The notes under the pieces are model-generated. The model saw only the letters and a list, made by a program, of their open reading frames with translations, searched no databases and was not told where the DNA came from. Of a stretch of 64,000 nt of DNA, positions 25,741 through 34,733 are shown piece by piece. Within the stretch, counting starts at the first letter, position 1; each line of letters starts with the position of its first letter. Source of the DNA: Lentilactobacillus parabuchneri DSM 5707 = NBRC 107865 (GTDB lineage Bacteria > Bacillota > Bacilli > Lactobacillales > Lactobacillaceae); NCBI RefSeq assembly GCF_001435315.1, contig NZ_AZGK01000006.1, positions 1 to 64,000 on the forward strand, in the 5' to 3' direction. Both the position numbers and the translations under genes were made by a program.

Positions 25741-26607
25741 ATGAAAAAATATCAAAATCAATATTTCGAAGGTGAACGCTCATTATTCGCGGAAACAAAC
25801 GCGGATATCGATGGCACCACCTTTGGGATGGGAGAATCCCCCCTCAAAGAAAGTCGAAACATCCATTTAACCGATTCAATCTTTACTTACAAATACCCGC
25901 TTTGGTACAGCACCCATATCAAAGTCGATCATTCCATTTTGGAAACCATGGCCCGATCTGGGATTTGGTACACCGATGATATCGAAATTAACGATAGTAC
26001 AATTCAAGCACCCAAGATTCTTCGCCGCAGCAGCCGCATCACGCTGAACCATGACCACTTTTCCGACGCCGAAGAAACGCTTTGGAATTGTCGTGACATC
26101 AAGATGACCCATGTCCAGGCGAATGGCGATTATTTCGGGATGAACAGTGAAAATATCTACGTTGACCACATGAATCTGGTCGGTAATTACGTCTTTGACG
26201 GTGCCAAAAATGTCGAAGTTCACAATTCGACGTTTGTTTCCAAAGATGCTTTTTGGAACTGTGAAAATGTGACCATCTTCGATTCAACAATTAACGGTGA
26301 GTATCTGGCGTGGAACACCAAGAATATCACGTTCGTGAACTGTACGATTGAAAGCGATCAGGGGCTTTGCTACATCGATCATCTGACCATGCGAAACTGT
26401 CGCCTCCTCCGCACAGATTTGGCGTTTGAATATTGTTCCGACATTGATGCCGATATTAATTCGACCATCATGAGCGTCAAAAATCCAATCAGTGGCACGA
26501 TCCACGCCCATGCAATCGACGACGTCATTTTAGATCCAACTAAGATTGACCCAAGTCAGACCAAAATTATCACTGATAACAAACTCAACAAAAAGGAGAC
26601 GGCATAA
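25741..26607 (+). CDS. DUF3737 family protein (right-handed beta-helix)
   Basis: A 288-residue protein made almost wholly of short repeats ending in an asparagine/aspartate turn (for example ENIYVDHMNLVGN, KNVEVHNSTFVSK, ENVTIFDSTINGE). This gives the parallel beta-helix pattern of DUF3737. No signal peptide. Function unknown. AAAGGAG precedes the ATG. Its TAA shares one base with the ATG of patB, so the two are translationally coupled. Confidence 0.85.
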   Translation: MKKYQNQYFEGERSLFAETNADIDGTTFGMGESPLKESRNIHLTDSIFTYKYPLWYSTHIKVDHSILETMARSGIWYTDDIEINDSTIQAPKILRRSSRITLNHDHFSDAEETLWNCRDIKMTHVQANGDYFGMNSENIYVDHMNLVGNYVFDGAKNVEVHNSTFVSKDAFWNCENVTIFDSTINGEYLAWNTKNITFVNCTIESDQGLCYIDHLTMRNCRLLRTDLAFEYCSDIDADINSTIMSVKNPISGTIHAHAIDDVILDPTKIDPSQTKIITDNKLNKKETA

Positions 26608-27779
26608 TGTACGATTTTACATCAATGATTCCCCGGCGAAATACCGACTCAATTAAATGGGATGTGCAACCCAATGAGCTGCCAATGTGGGTGGCTGATA
26701 TGGACTTCAAAGTGGCACCGGAAATTCTTTCCGCAATGCGGCAAAAAGTCGACTTTGGCATCTTTGGTTATGAGGAACCTCACGACGACTACTTCGATGC
26801 AGTCGCAAATTGGTATGCCAGCGAACACCATGCCAGACCCGAAAGAGATTGGATGATCTTTTCAACCGGAGTTGTCCCAACCATTTCCTCTGCAGTTCGG
26901 CGGGTGACCAATGTTGGGGATAATGTGGTGGTCCAAGCACCTGTTTACAACATTTTTTATAATTCTATCATCAATAATGGCCGTCACGTCCTCTCCAGCG
27001 ATTTGGCTTATGACGATACCGAGCACCAATATCACATCGACTATGCCGATTTGGAACAAAAATTAGCCGACCCATTAAGTACCATGATGATTTTATGTAA
27101 TCCCCACAACCCCATTGGTAAGGTTTGGACGCGTGATCAGTTAATCAAAATTAATCAACTATGTCTCAAGCACCACGTGACGTTGTTGAGCGATGAAATC
27201 CATGGCGACTTGGTTTTTCAAGGAAATGACTACACACCAATGTTCTCGCTTCCTAGTGAGCTGATTCAAAACATAATTGTCTGTGTCTCGCCCAGCAAAA
27301 CGTTTAACGTTGCTGCACTTCACGCCGCAACCGTGATTATTCCAAATGAAGATCTAAGAAATAAAGTCAGCCGCGGGATTAATACTGATGAGCTCGGTGA
27401 ACCTAATTTACTGGCAATTCCTGGAACCATCGCTGCTTACACACAGGGCCACCAGTGGGTGCATGAATTACGTGAACAAATTCAAAAGAACGTATTGCTG
27501 GTGACGACATTTTGTGAGCAATCGATCCCAGAGGTCGCAATCGTCCATGGAACCGCTACCTACCTCATGTGGATTGATGTTAGCCAGCTTACCAATGACG
27601 CCACCAAACTTGAAACTTTCATCCGTCAAGAAACTGGATTGTTTGTGTCAGACGGCTCGGTTTACCGTGGAAATGGCCACTTATTCTTGAGAATGAACGT
27701 TGCCAGCCCGACTTCGATGGTTAAAGATGGGTTAAATCGCTTAAAAACCGGGATTGAGAAATTTAAGAACCTGCAATAA
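26607..27779 (+). CDS. patB: MalY/PatB-type PLP aminotransferase/C-S lyase
   Basis: A 390-residue fold type I PLP enzyme. Features are PMWVADMDF, the CNPHNPIGKVW loop, LSDEIHGDLVF and the PLP lysine in SPSKTFN (about 231-236). These match MalY/PatB cystathionine beta-lyases, which split cystathionine to homocysteine, pyruvate and ammonia. It could feed the methionine route started by the enzyme at 8328. The ATG overlaps the stop of DUF3737. Confidence 0.87.
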   Translation: MYDFTSMIPRRNTDSIKWDVQPNELPMWVADMDFKVAPEILSAMRQKVDFGIFGYEEPHDDYFDAVANWYASEHHARPERDWMIFSTGVVPTISSAVRRVTNVGDNVVVQAPVYNIFYNSIINNGRHVLSSDLAYDDTEHQYHIDYADLEQKLADPLSTMMILCNPHNPIGKVWTRDQLIKINQLCLKHHVTLLSDEIHGDLVFQGNDYTPMFSLPSELIQNIIVCVSPSKTFNVAALHAATVIIPNEDLRNKVSRGINTDELGEPNLLAIPGTIAAYTQGHQWVHELREQIQKNVLLVTTFCEQSIPEVAIVHGTATYLMWIDVSQLTNDATKLETFIRQETGLFVSDGSVYRGNGHLFLRMNVASPTSMVKDGLNRLKTGIEKFKNLQ

Positions 27780-27796
27780 ATAAACGCGATAATGTC

Positions 27797-27835
27797 AAAA
27801 TGAGGTGCCCATCTTGTGGACACCTCATTTTTTGT
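27797..27835. terminator. Terminator between patB and the CE6 gene
   Basis: AAAATGAGGTG pairs with CACCTCATTTT, then TTTG. It lies between convergent units. Confidence 0.8.
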
Positions 27836-27910
27836 TCTCAAATCCAAAGCTTAGGATTGTTGTTTAACTGTTATCATGCTTAGGCCATTCGCTATCCGCC
27901 ACTGTGACGT

Positions 27911-27971
27911 TTCCGCAAACGTGAGAGAAAGGACTTAAATTCTGGGTTCAAAACGCCCTTTCCACGCTCGT
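27911..27971 (-). repeat. 3'-UTR repeat element, degenerate copy E8
   Basis: Ten bases after the CE6 stop, on the minus strand, GAGCGTGGAAAGG...GCGTTTTGAACCCAGA resembles the left part of copy E6 (40769). It ends CTCACGTTTGCGG like the others. Confidence 0.4.
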
Positions 27972-27980
27972 TTGATGTCA

Positions 27981-28799
27981 TTAATAAACGCGGTATTCAC
28001 CGCCGTCAACTCGTGGTGCATCAATAATGTGTTCATTGATAAGCGAGTTATAAATTGCCTTGCCAAAGTAAACACTGGATTTCGGATCAAAATGGAATTG
28101 ATCCAACAGGGTTCCGTTTTGCATGTCAACAACGTGAACGTCCGCATCCTCATTGGCAATTTTAAGCAAGCCTGCTTCGACTTTGGGATCATATTGCTCA
28201 GAGTTATGACTCACCGTTCCACAAAAGATTGGCAGGTCTGGTTTGCCCACAAATTTTCGGCAAGCTTCAAATACTGCTTTTAAATTTTGATAGTAATGAT
28301 CAGCGGCTTCTTGAGAAAATGATGCCCGATCACCTTCACCCTGATGCCAAATCATTGCTTTGACGTCCAAATTCTGTTGGGCATTCTTCATGCAAGCCTC
28401 AATAATTTGCTTGAATTGAAGCAGCAATGAGTTGCTTGGACTATCCAGTTGATCAATTTCAGTCGTCCAGTGATTATGTCCTTGATGCCCGCCTTCACCG
28501 GTTGGCGCAACTGAAGTGCCACCTTCAGAGCATTTCATCACGTATAAATCATACTTGGCAACCTGGGTCAGGTAATAGTACGTAACCAGATCAAAGCCCC
28601 AACGGTTGTCCGACAAATCACTGACTTTCAGTGAGTCCTGAAAGACACCCTTTTCGTGATCCGGTGTGTAATTACTGCAGTAGTGACAATTGGTCAACGG
28701 CAAAGAAATCATTTTGGGTAACTCTGCCACTGGCACCCGGCCGTCAATATTGGATTGGCCGGCAGAAATAATCGTTAGTTTTTTTGATTCGTTTTTCAA
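27981..28799 (-). CDS. SGNH-type carbohydrate acetylesterase (CE6-like)
   Basis: A 272-residue esterase. GQSN at residues 14-17 holds the nucleophile Ser, the WHQGEGD block is in the middle, and the Asp/His part of the triad is around DQFHFD near the C-terminus. This is the SASA/CE6 pattern of acetylxylan esterases. There is no signal peptide, so it would deacetylate imported oligosaccharides. The start is a TTG behind GAGAGGAAG. It follows the GH115 gene by 48 bp in the same operon. Confidence 0.82.
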   Translation of the reverse strand: MKNESKKLTIISAGQSNIDGRVPVAELPKMISLPLTNCHYCSNYTPDHEKGVFQDSLKVSDLSDNRWGFDLVTYYYLTQVAKYDLYVMKCSEGGTSVAPTGEGGHQGHNHWTTEIDQLDSPSNSLLLQFKQIIEACMKNAQQNLDVKAMIWHQGEGDRASFSQEAADHYYQNLKAVFEACRKFVGKPDLPIFCGTVSHNSEQYDPKVEAGLLKIANEDADVHVVDMQNGTLLDQFHFDPKSSVYFGKAIYNSLINEHIIDAPRVDGGEYRVY

Positions 28800-28847
28800 A
28801 ATTTGCTTCCTCTCTCAATTAAAATGGCACTTCAAACAAATTGTCAA

Positions 28848-30899
28848 TCAAAGTTTATCAATCAGCTTTTCTCGTAATTTCTTTGCCAAATGGTCATCAG
28901 ACATTTCTCGAGATGTCGTCCAAAGCGTCATCACTCTGGCTTCCCCTGGAGTCTTGATGTAGTTTCGTTCCCAAGCATCCTCATCTTCTGTATCACCCAA
29001 GGTTCTTAGATAATGTCTTAAGAACTTTAGTTTGATTGCCGTCAAAGGCATATCGTCATAGCCATCATTTTTGTAGAAATCATACCATTTCGTGGACTTA
29101 TGATGATCCTGTGCAAAGACAATATCGCTCATGGCATGATATGCCTCATCAGCAAGCAAGAATGGCTTTAAATAATCATCATCTTTTTGAGCGGCCATTG
29201 ATAAATTGTATGCCTGAATAACCAAATGCATCGCATTTAAGCCATTTGCTTGATAAAGGACGCTCAAGTACAGATCACCATACAATGTTTTGGCATCCTG
29301 CTCACTTAAATCCAACATGAGCTTCTTAATATCTAGAACCAGTGATTGCCATTCTGGCAGCTTTGGTTCGATCAAGCCATCGATTTTTTTGACGGCTTCA
29401 GGTAGTGAAACATCACCGACAACCCAGCCTGTATCAGACATCTTTTCGCGGTGACCAACCCAAGCCTTAATGATTCTTCTAATCATAAATGGTGCAAATT
29501 CGTCGCCAGCGGTTTCATCTGAGTGGGAGCCATACTGAACAATTGCTTGCCAATAACGCTTGTACAGACTAACAATTTCTGCTTGATGACTGCCATAGTA
29601 GTTCGCCACGTAATCATCTAAAATTTGATCATTTGTCCGTGCTTGATAGCCATCAATCCAAGATTTAGCGGCCTCTCTCAAGTAAAGAACATGTGGCTTA
29701 ATGTTTCCGGTATTGACTAATTCAAGGGTATCAAAGTGTTTTTCGTGAGCCTTTGTCAGCTCTGATGAAACGAATTCCGGGCTATTGGATAATAATCCCA
29801 AGAAATTAGATGCCTGTAAATCATGGAACGCAACGTGATAATACAAGCCACGTTGACGATGATGTGGATTAGGAACATCAAGTAATGGCAATCTTGGATT
29901 ATCCAGGTTTTGCCGTCTTGAAACCAACTTACCATAACCACTGTCAGCCCAAATTTCAATCACGTCATCTGGCACTTTAATTAAGTCTTTGCGATACAGA
30001 CCAGCCAGTTCGCCATAGATGTTCAAAGCCATTGGGGCTTCAGGATCCAACTCCCTAACCATGTCATATTGCTCTTGAATAATGCCATTCACCACGTCAG
30101 CGATGGATTGGTCGTTCCATTCTCGACTATTGTCATCCTCACAGAACGGCTTGTCACCCTGGCCACGGAATCCCAGACTATAAATCGTTGGGGTCCCTTT
30201 TTGGTCCATGATGGCATCTCGCCAAAGTTTTCTGAATAGATCGGGATACTTAATAAATGATGCGGTTAGGTCTGGATATTCACGAGCAAACATCTTAGCA
30301 CCCAATGGTTCGGCATGATGTTGTGCAATTGCTAACCCAAACGACTTGGCAGGATTTCGATTAATCTGTGAGCTAACATCAGTTCCCGGAACGATCACGT
30401 TACAGCCGACTCTTAAAGCAGTTTCAAACACTCGGTTCCAAACGTATCGATCGGAGTCATGATCCTTCCAGCCGCGGAGCAACAGCTCATCGTTCACGAA
30501 CCAGCCACGGTACTTGGTGCGATAATCCGGAATATGAAGATCAAAATTTGTCCACTTGATCGATTTTTGAACTGACGGAACGGTATCCATCCAGTACCAA
30601 AAGTCATCAATCTTTAAAATGTTCCGAGAAACTGCTAAGGCGCCGTACATCACGCCGAGAGAAGTTTTTGCGGTAATGGTGATACGTGAATCAGTGGACT
30701 GATTAATTTGAAAGTCGTCACCCTCAACTGCCGCATGATCATCAACTGTTAAATAAATTTCGTTGTCGCTTTCTTTTTGGGTCGTCACTTTTTGAATATC
30801 TCGCTGCAAAATTTCCGTTGCGTTTTTAAGAATATTGTTGCGAAAATCTTCAGCTACGACTCGTGTTGCTTGCGAGATGATAAATTCTTTTTCAGGCAA
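28848..30899 (-). CDS. GH115-family alpha-glucuronidase (TTG start)
   Basis: A 683-residue cytoplasmic protein. The N-terminal alpha/beta domain is followed by YWMDTVPSVQK and DYRTKYRGWFVNDE, the signature region of GH115 enzymes, then the barrel with SLGFRGQGD, NIYGELAGLY and IEIWADSGYG. GH115 removes (4-O-methyl)glucuronic acid from xylan. It is shorter than many members and seems to lack their C-terminal beta domain. The start is a TTG behind AAAGGAAG. No signal peptide, so it acts on imported fragments. Confidence 0.85.
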   Translation of the reverse strand: MPEKEFIISQATRVVAEDFRNNILKNATEILQRDIQKVTTQKESDNEIYLTVDDHAAVEGDDFQINQSTDSRITITAKTSLGVMYGALAVSRNILKIDDFWYWMDTVPSVQKSIKWTNFDLHIPDYRTKYRGWFVNDELLLRGWKDHDSDRYVWNRVFETALRVGCNVIVPGTDVSSQINRNPAKSFGLAIAQHHAEPLGAKMFAREYPDLTASFIKYPDLFRKLWRDAIMDQKGTPTIYSLGFRGQGDKPFCEDDNSREWNDQSIADVVNGIIQEQYDMVRELDPEAPMALNIYGELAGLYRKDLIKVPDDVIEIWADSGYGKLVSRRQNLDNPRLPLLDVPNPHHRQRGLYYHVAFHDLQASNFLGLLSNSPEFVSSELTKAHEKHFDTLELVNTGNIKPHVLYLREAAKSWIDGYQARTNDQILDDYVANYYGSHQAEIVSLYKRYWQAIVQYGSHSDETAGDEFAPFMIRRIIKAWVGHREKMSDTGWVVGDVSLPEAVKKIDGLIEPKLPEWQSLVLDIKKLMLDLSEQDAKTLYGDLYLSVLYQANGLNAMHLVIQAYNLSMAAQKDDDYLKPFLLADEAYHAMSDIVFAQDHHKSTKWYDFYKNDGYDDMPLTAIKLKFLRHYLRTLGDTEDEDAWERNYIKTPGEARVMTLWTTSREMSDDHLAKKLREKLIDKL

Positions 30900-30931
30900 T
30901 TCGCTTCTTCCTTTCTAAGCTTACATTACGA

Positions 30932-31291
30932 TCAGTTATCCTTATTGCTTGGAACCCCAGCGACTGTTTGAAACACATCAGCTAATGACATGTTTTGATC
31001 CGCAAATTTCTTATTCAAAATCAGGGTTCGAAAATCCTCAATGGACATCTTCTCTTTTTCTTTGGTTGGCAGCGTCATTGGTGCGTTACCTGATGTCTGA
31101 TTCATACCGGTTGTCAACGAGATAATAATGCCATCACTGTTGTCAAGACGGACAACGTAATGTTCATAATATGACGGAATATCGTACGTTCCCGTTAATT
31201 CCTTGTGTGCTTTGAAATAATTGATAATAAACTCGTGGAAAGCTTTCTCGGATTTTAAGGATTCTTTCCATTCGTCATTAGATTCTGTCAT
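30932..31291 (-). CDS. Small unknown protein, family member b
   Basis: A 119-residue cytoplasmic protein. It has two paralogues in the window (31418 and 37125). Shared blocks are WKESL, a FxxFIxxYFKxHKxLTG segment, PSYYEHY, SIEDFRxLILxKKFAD and SLADVFQTVAGVP at the C-terminus. No known domain recognised. The ATG at 31291 follows AGAGGT; the longer frame adds eight codons without a site. It lies between the GPH symporter and GH115, in the same operon. Confidence 0.75.
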   Translation of the reverse strand: MTESNDEWKESLKSEKAFHEFIINYFKAHKELTGTYDIPSYYEHYVVRLDNSDGIIISLTTGMNQTSGNAPMTLPTKEKEKMSIEDFRTLILNKKFADQNMSLADVFQTVAGVPSNKDN

Positions 31292-31417
31292 TTGATTGAC
31301 CTCTTTTTCGTCCATTTAATTCTCAGTGAACATGGTCGGTCCACTGACAAAAAGAAACACCACACTAACAACATTCGTAAATGCAATTAATCTGATGTTA
31401 CTTTTTGACATCAAGCC

Positions 31418-31792
31418 TTAGTTATTATCGTCGTCACTCGCATCAGGGACACCAGCGACAGTTTGAAAGACGTCAGCCAATGACATGTCCTGGTCAGCGA
31501 ACTTCTTGTGCAGAATTAAATTCCGGAAGTCTTCGATTGACATGCTTTCCCTTTGTTTAAATGGCAGTGGTGCTGATACATTACCGCTCCCACCAGTTTG
31601 GTTCATACCGGTTACCAGTGTAATGACAATGCCATCGTGACTGTCCAGTGTAACCGTGTAGTGCTCATAATACGACGGAATATCGTAAGAGCCGGTCAAC
31701 TGCTTGTGTTCTTTGAAATAATTGGTAATCAAGTCTTTAAACGCATCCGGTGAGTTTAAAGCTTCTTTCCAGTCATTATTACTATTAGTCAT
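31418..31792 (-). CDS. Small unknown protein, family member a
   Basis: A 124-residue paralogue of the proteins at 30932 and 37125, sharing the same five conserved blocks and ending in an acidic tail (DASDDDNN). The conserved Tyr-rich PSYYEHY and the FRxLILHKKFAD helix are the most constant parts. AAAAGGGGG precedes the ATG. It is placed directly after the symporter (44 bp). No enzyme motif, membrane segment or signal is seen. Confidence 0.75.
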   Translation of the reverse strand: MTNSNNDWKEALNSPDAFKDLITNYFKEHKQLTGSYDIPSYYEHYTVTLDSHDGIVITLVTGMNQTGGSGNVSAPLPFKQRESMSIEDFRNLILHKKFADQDMSLADVFQTVAGVPDASDDDNN

Positions 31793-31836
31793 AATTATTT
31801 ACCCCCTTTTAGCTGTCTCAAATCATTCTTTAAAGC

Positions 31837-33432
31837 TTACGATAGCTTCTGGAATTTAGGATCATCATTCTTCTTCCAGAAATCAATGGAATCGTATTTC
31901 ACACCAGTTAAGTCTTCACAAACTTCCTTGGTATGTGGGTCAACATCTTTCATGCTGCCACCCTTTTGAAGACGACCCAATTCTTGAGCCAATACCTTAA
32001 AGGTCTTCTTACTCAAGTGGAATCTAGCAGCAAAGAACATTGCCAGCAGAATCATGAAACCAACACCGCCAGAAACGATGAAGATGATCATGTTAGTGGC
32101 ACTTGCCGGTTGGGCAACGGCACCACTTGCTGATTGACGGAAGTGGGCAAAATCAAGTAAGTAACCTGCCACAACTGAAGCCAAACCTTGACTAATTTGG
32201 TTAATGAAAGTCATAACTGAAGCGAACAAGCCGGCACGGTTTTTACCAGTTACCAACGTATCCAAATCAGGAATGAATGGGAAGACGTTCCATGGTGCGA
32301 AGTACAGGATGTACAAACCAACTTCGTAGAATGACATTCCGACAATCAACCAAACCATCATGTGGGCTGGGCGGGTAAAGGCAACGAATGCCCAGTTAGC
32401 GGCACTGATTAAAATCAGAGAGTAACCAAACAGGTAAAGTGAGCGGTAAGTAAATTTCGTAACCGCAAACCCAGCGATGATCGTAACTGGAATGGAAACG
32501 ATACTCAATGATTGTAAGAATCCTGATGTACTTGTAGACATCTTCAAAACATAAACAATGTAGTAAACAAACACTGTTGAGAACAAGATAGTTGCAAAGT
32601 ATGAACTTAAGTAGATCCCCATGTGAAGTCTGAAAGTCTTAATCTTAAATGTTGAGAAGTAGTTCTTCAATTCAGATTTCAAGTTTGGCTTTTCGCCATT
32701 ATTTTCTTCAAGGGCTTCTGCTTCCAACTTCTTGGCTTCAGCCTTGGTAACAAAATGCTCCCAAGTGGTGTGATAAGTGATCAGAACCAGGAAGAATGTG
32801 GCAACTGAGAAGATAACCTGCATCAAGATATATGGTTCTGGAGAAGTCTTAGGGAAGAACTTGAATAATTGAGCTGGCACAAATTGGGTTAACATTCCAC
32901 CTAATCCGGCAAGCACCATTCGAGTGGTCGACATCTTCGTACGCTCGTTGAAGTCCTTGGTCATTTCGTTTGGTAATGTCTCCCAAGGAATCTGTAGGGT
33001 TGACATCAAAACCGTCACGATCAGGTACGTAATTAAGTAGTACCAGAAGCTCATGCCGGCAACCCACATTGTGATCGCAACTAATACTGATGGTGCAGCG
33101 ATCAAAATGAAAATGTGACGACGACCAAACATTCGTCCGAGCTTATACTTGTAAATATTATCGGAAATATTTCCCATGACCAGTGAAACAATGGCATCGG
33201 CCACCCGGCCAATCAGGAAGATGGTGGCACCTTGACCGGCACTCAACCCGGCAAATGTCGTGTAGAAGAACATCAGCCAAGCACCAACTAATCCCTGCAT
33301 TGAAATACTGAAGAATGAGAAGACCCCAAACCCTAGTGATCGCCAAATTCCGATCTTCCCACGACTCTTATAAATTCGTTTGTTGGCATATTCATCCCAA
33401 CCGTCGTGGACAACTTGTTTTTGATTATCCAT
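31837..33432 (-). CDS. GPH-family glycoside/hexuronide:cation symporter
   Basis: A 531-residue transporter with twelve predicted helices. The N-terminal GFGVFSFFSISMQGLVGAW and the DAIVSLVMGNISDN loop are typical of the glycoside-pentoside-hexuronide:cation symporter family (XynB/UidB/MelB relatives). With GH115 and CE6 in the same operon it probably imports acidic xylo-oligosaccharides. A cre box overlaps its promoter. AGGAGGTTTCACG precedes the ATG. Confidence 0.88.
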   Translation of the reverse strand: MDNQKQVVHDGWDEYANKRIYKSRGKIGIWRSLGFGVFSFFSISMQGLVGAWLMFFYTTFAGLSAGQGATIFLIGRVADAIVSLVMGNISDNIYKYKLGRMFGRRHIFILIAAPSVLVAITMWVAGMSFWYYLITYLIVTVLMSTLQIPWETLPNEMTKDFNERTKMSTTRMVLAGLGGMLTQFVPAQLFKFFPKTSPEPYILMQVIFSVATFFLVLITYHTTWEHFVTKAEAKKLEAEALEENNGEKPNLKSELKNYFSTFKIKTFRLHMGIYLSSYFATILFSTVFVYYIVYVLKMSTSTSGFLQSLSIVSIPVTIIAGFAVTKFTYRSLYLFGYSLILISAANWAFVAFTRPAHMMVWLIVGMSFYEVGLYILYFAPWNVFPFIPDLDTLVTGKNRAGLFASVMTFINQISQGLASVVAGYLLDFAHFRQSASGAVAQPASATNMIIFIVSGGVGFMILLAMFFAARFHLSKKTFKVLAQELGRLQKGGSMKDVDPHTKEVCEDLTGVKYDSIDFWKKNDDPKFQKLS

Positions 33433-33460
33433 CGTGAAACCTCCTAATAATATTTTCTAG

Positions 33461-33489
33461 TGTGTATCCGCTTACAAACAATCGTGCAA
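33461..33489 (-). promoter_or_regulatory. Promoter of the GPH-GH115 operon
   Basis: TTGCAC (33484-33489), 17 bp, TACACA (33461-33466) on the minus strand. A cre box (33463-33476) covers the -10 and spacer. Confidence 0.55.
33463..33476. promoter_or_regulatory. cre box (CcpA site)
   Basis: TGTATCCGCTTACA, whose reverse complement TGTAAGCGGATACA is a strong cre match. It is placed to block the GPH operon promoter when preferred sugars are present. Confidence 0.75.
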
Positions 33490-33529
33490 GAATTTGCTTA
33501 CATGACCAATCATCTCCACTGGATTTTCA

Positions 33530-33604
33530 TAAACAGTATTGATACTTTTATAAGGGGCTTATATACCAGAACAAAATAATGGCTAAATCAACCCATACTG
33601 TTTA
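33530..33604. promoter_or_regulatory. Inverted half-sites, candidate AraC-regulator operators
   Basis: TAAACAGTAT (33530-33539) and its exact reverse complement ATACTGTTTA (33595-33604) lie between the divergent GPH operon and araC-type gene. Confidence 0.4.
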
Positions 33605-33635
33605 CTTAATACCCAAACTTTTGTACAATTTAAAT

Positions 33636-33649
33636 TGTAAACGCTTAAT
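33636..33649. promoter_or_regulatory. cre-like box before the AraC gene
   Basis: TGTAAACGCTTAAT fits the cre core (TGTAAACGCT), with weaker ends. Confidence 0.5.
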
Positions 33650-33704
33650 AACGCATATTCTTTGCTTAAATTGACAAAAATATTGCAAAAAGGTAGGTGG
33701 TTGT

Positions 33705-34547
33705 ATGATCATTGATTTACCGCTTGATGGAACGCTTCCAACGGATATTGTTTGCTCTCATAATCGTAATCGGCATCATGACAGTCCATTTCATCAGCAT
33801 ACCGATCACATTGAACTGATCTTATTTATTTCCGGAGATGTCATTTTTTACACGCCTCACAAGGCTTTTCCAGTTAAGCCGGGATACTTGGTTGCAATTC
33901 CAAATGGGATTTGGCATCGGGTGGTTACGACAACATTTGAGCCGTATGAACGAATCTTCCTGAATATCAATGTTGATTTAATCAAGCAGTTATCGACGCC
34001 AACTACTGATTTAATGAAATGTTTTCAAACCGATGGAAATAATGAAGTTAACATTTTCAATTTGAATAAAGATTTTTTTGATGATTACATTTCACTCTGT
34101 GACCAGCTGATTTCAACCATGGACCACAAAGGTTTTGGCAGTGATGTTAATGAACGAATTTTGCTGTCGCAGATATTACTGGTCGCAAATGAAGTCGTCC
34201 CCGTTCATCATCAGCCAAAAAACATTATCCCACCATTCTTGGAGAAGGTAACTTCCTTTATTGATAATAATTTGGAAAATGATCTGAGTTTATCAGCATT
34301 CAGCAAGGAATTCTTCATGAATCAAAACTATTTAGATCGCTATTTCAAGAAATACACTGGGCTATCGATTCATCGATACGTGATTGAGAAACGAATTGAG
34401 CTGGCCAAACAACTACTGCGTAGCGGCCACAATGTCACCACCGTTTGTGAGAAATCAGGCTTTGGAAACTACAGCAACTTTATTCGAACCTTCAACTCAT
34501 GTGTCGGTATCTCTCCAGGTAAATACAAGAAAAAGTACCATGGATAA
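33705..34547 (+). CDS. AraC-family transcriptional regulator
   Basis: A 280-residue regulator. The N-terminal cupin domain for sugar sensing includes HQHTDHIELILF and the KPGYLVAIPNGIWHRV turn. The C-terminal pair of helix-turn-helix motifs includes NYLDRYFKKYTGLSIHRYV and the GFGNYSNFIRTFNSCVGISPGKYK signature. It is divergent from the GPH-GH115 operon and is its likely activator. AGGTAGGTGG precedes the ATG. Confidence 0.88.
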   Translation: MIIDLPLDGTLPTDIVCSHNRNRHHDSPFHQHTDHIELILFISGDVIFYTPHKAFPVKPGYLVAIPNGIWHRVVTTTFEPYERIFLNINVDLIKQLSTPTTDLMKCFQTDGNNEVNIFNLNKDFFDDYISLCDQLISTMDHKGFGSDVNERILLSQILLVANEVVPVHHQPKNIIPPFLEKVTSFIDNNLENDLSLSAFSKEFFMNQNYLDRYFKKYTGLSIHRYVIEKRIELAKQLLRSGHNVTTVCEKSGFGNYSNFIRTFNSCVGISPGKYKKKYHG

Positions 34548-34549
34548 GT

Positions 34550-34592
34550 AAAAGACTGAGTCAAAAGTGTCAACTTTTGACTCAGTCTTTTG
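34550..34592 (+). terminator. Terminator of the AraC gene
   Basis: AAAGACTGAGTCAAAAGT pairs perfectly with ACTTTTGACTCAGTCTTT around a four-base loop. Confidence 0.88.
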
Positions 34593-34614
34593 TTTGGTGC
34601 TTTTAGACGATCCA

Positions 34615-34733
34615 GCCAAAACGTGCTCCCCAGGGCAGAATCCTGCACCTAAACCAACGGCCAGCGAAATCAAACTCGATTTCACTGGCCGTTAATTTAG
34701 GCTCCGGCTTCTAACCGCCCTAGTCCGCACTCT
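34615..34733 (-). repeat. 3'-UTR repeat element, copy E3, overlapping a stop codon
   Basis: Read on the minus strand it starts AGAGTGCGGAC and ends GGAGCACGTTTTGG. The start lies inside the last codons of the 34720 gene (Lys-Ser-Ala-Asp-stop). The centre is a long hairpin with CCTAAA outer arms and AACGGCCAG/CTGGCCGTT inner arms. Confidence 0.6.

Noticed and set aside
27935-28192. Minus-strand frame beyond the CE6 gene end as a separate gene
   Set aside because: It overlaps the CE6 gene in another frame, has no ribosome site and resembles no known protein.
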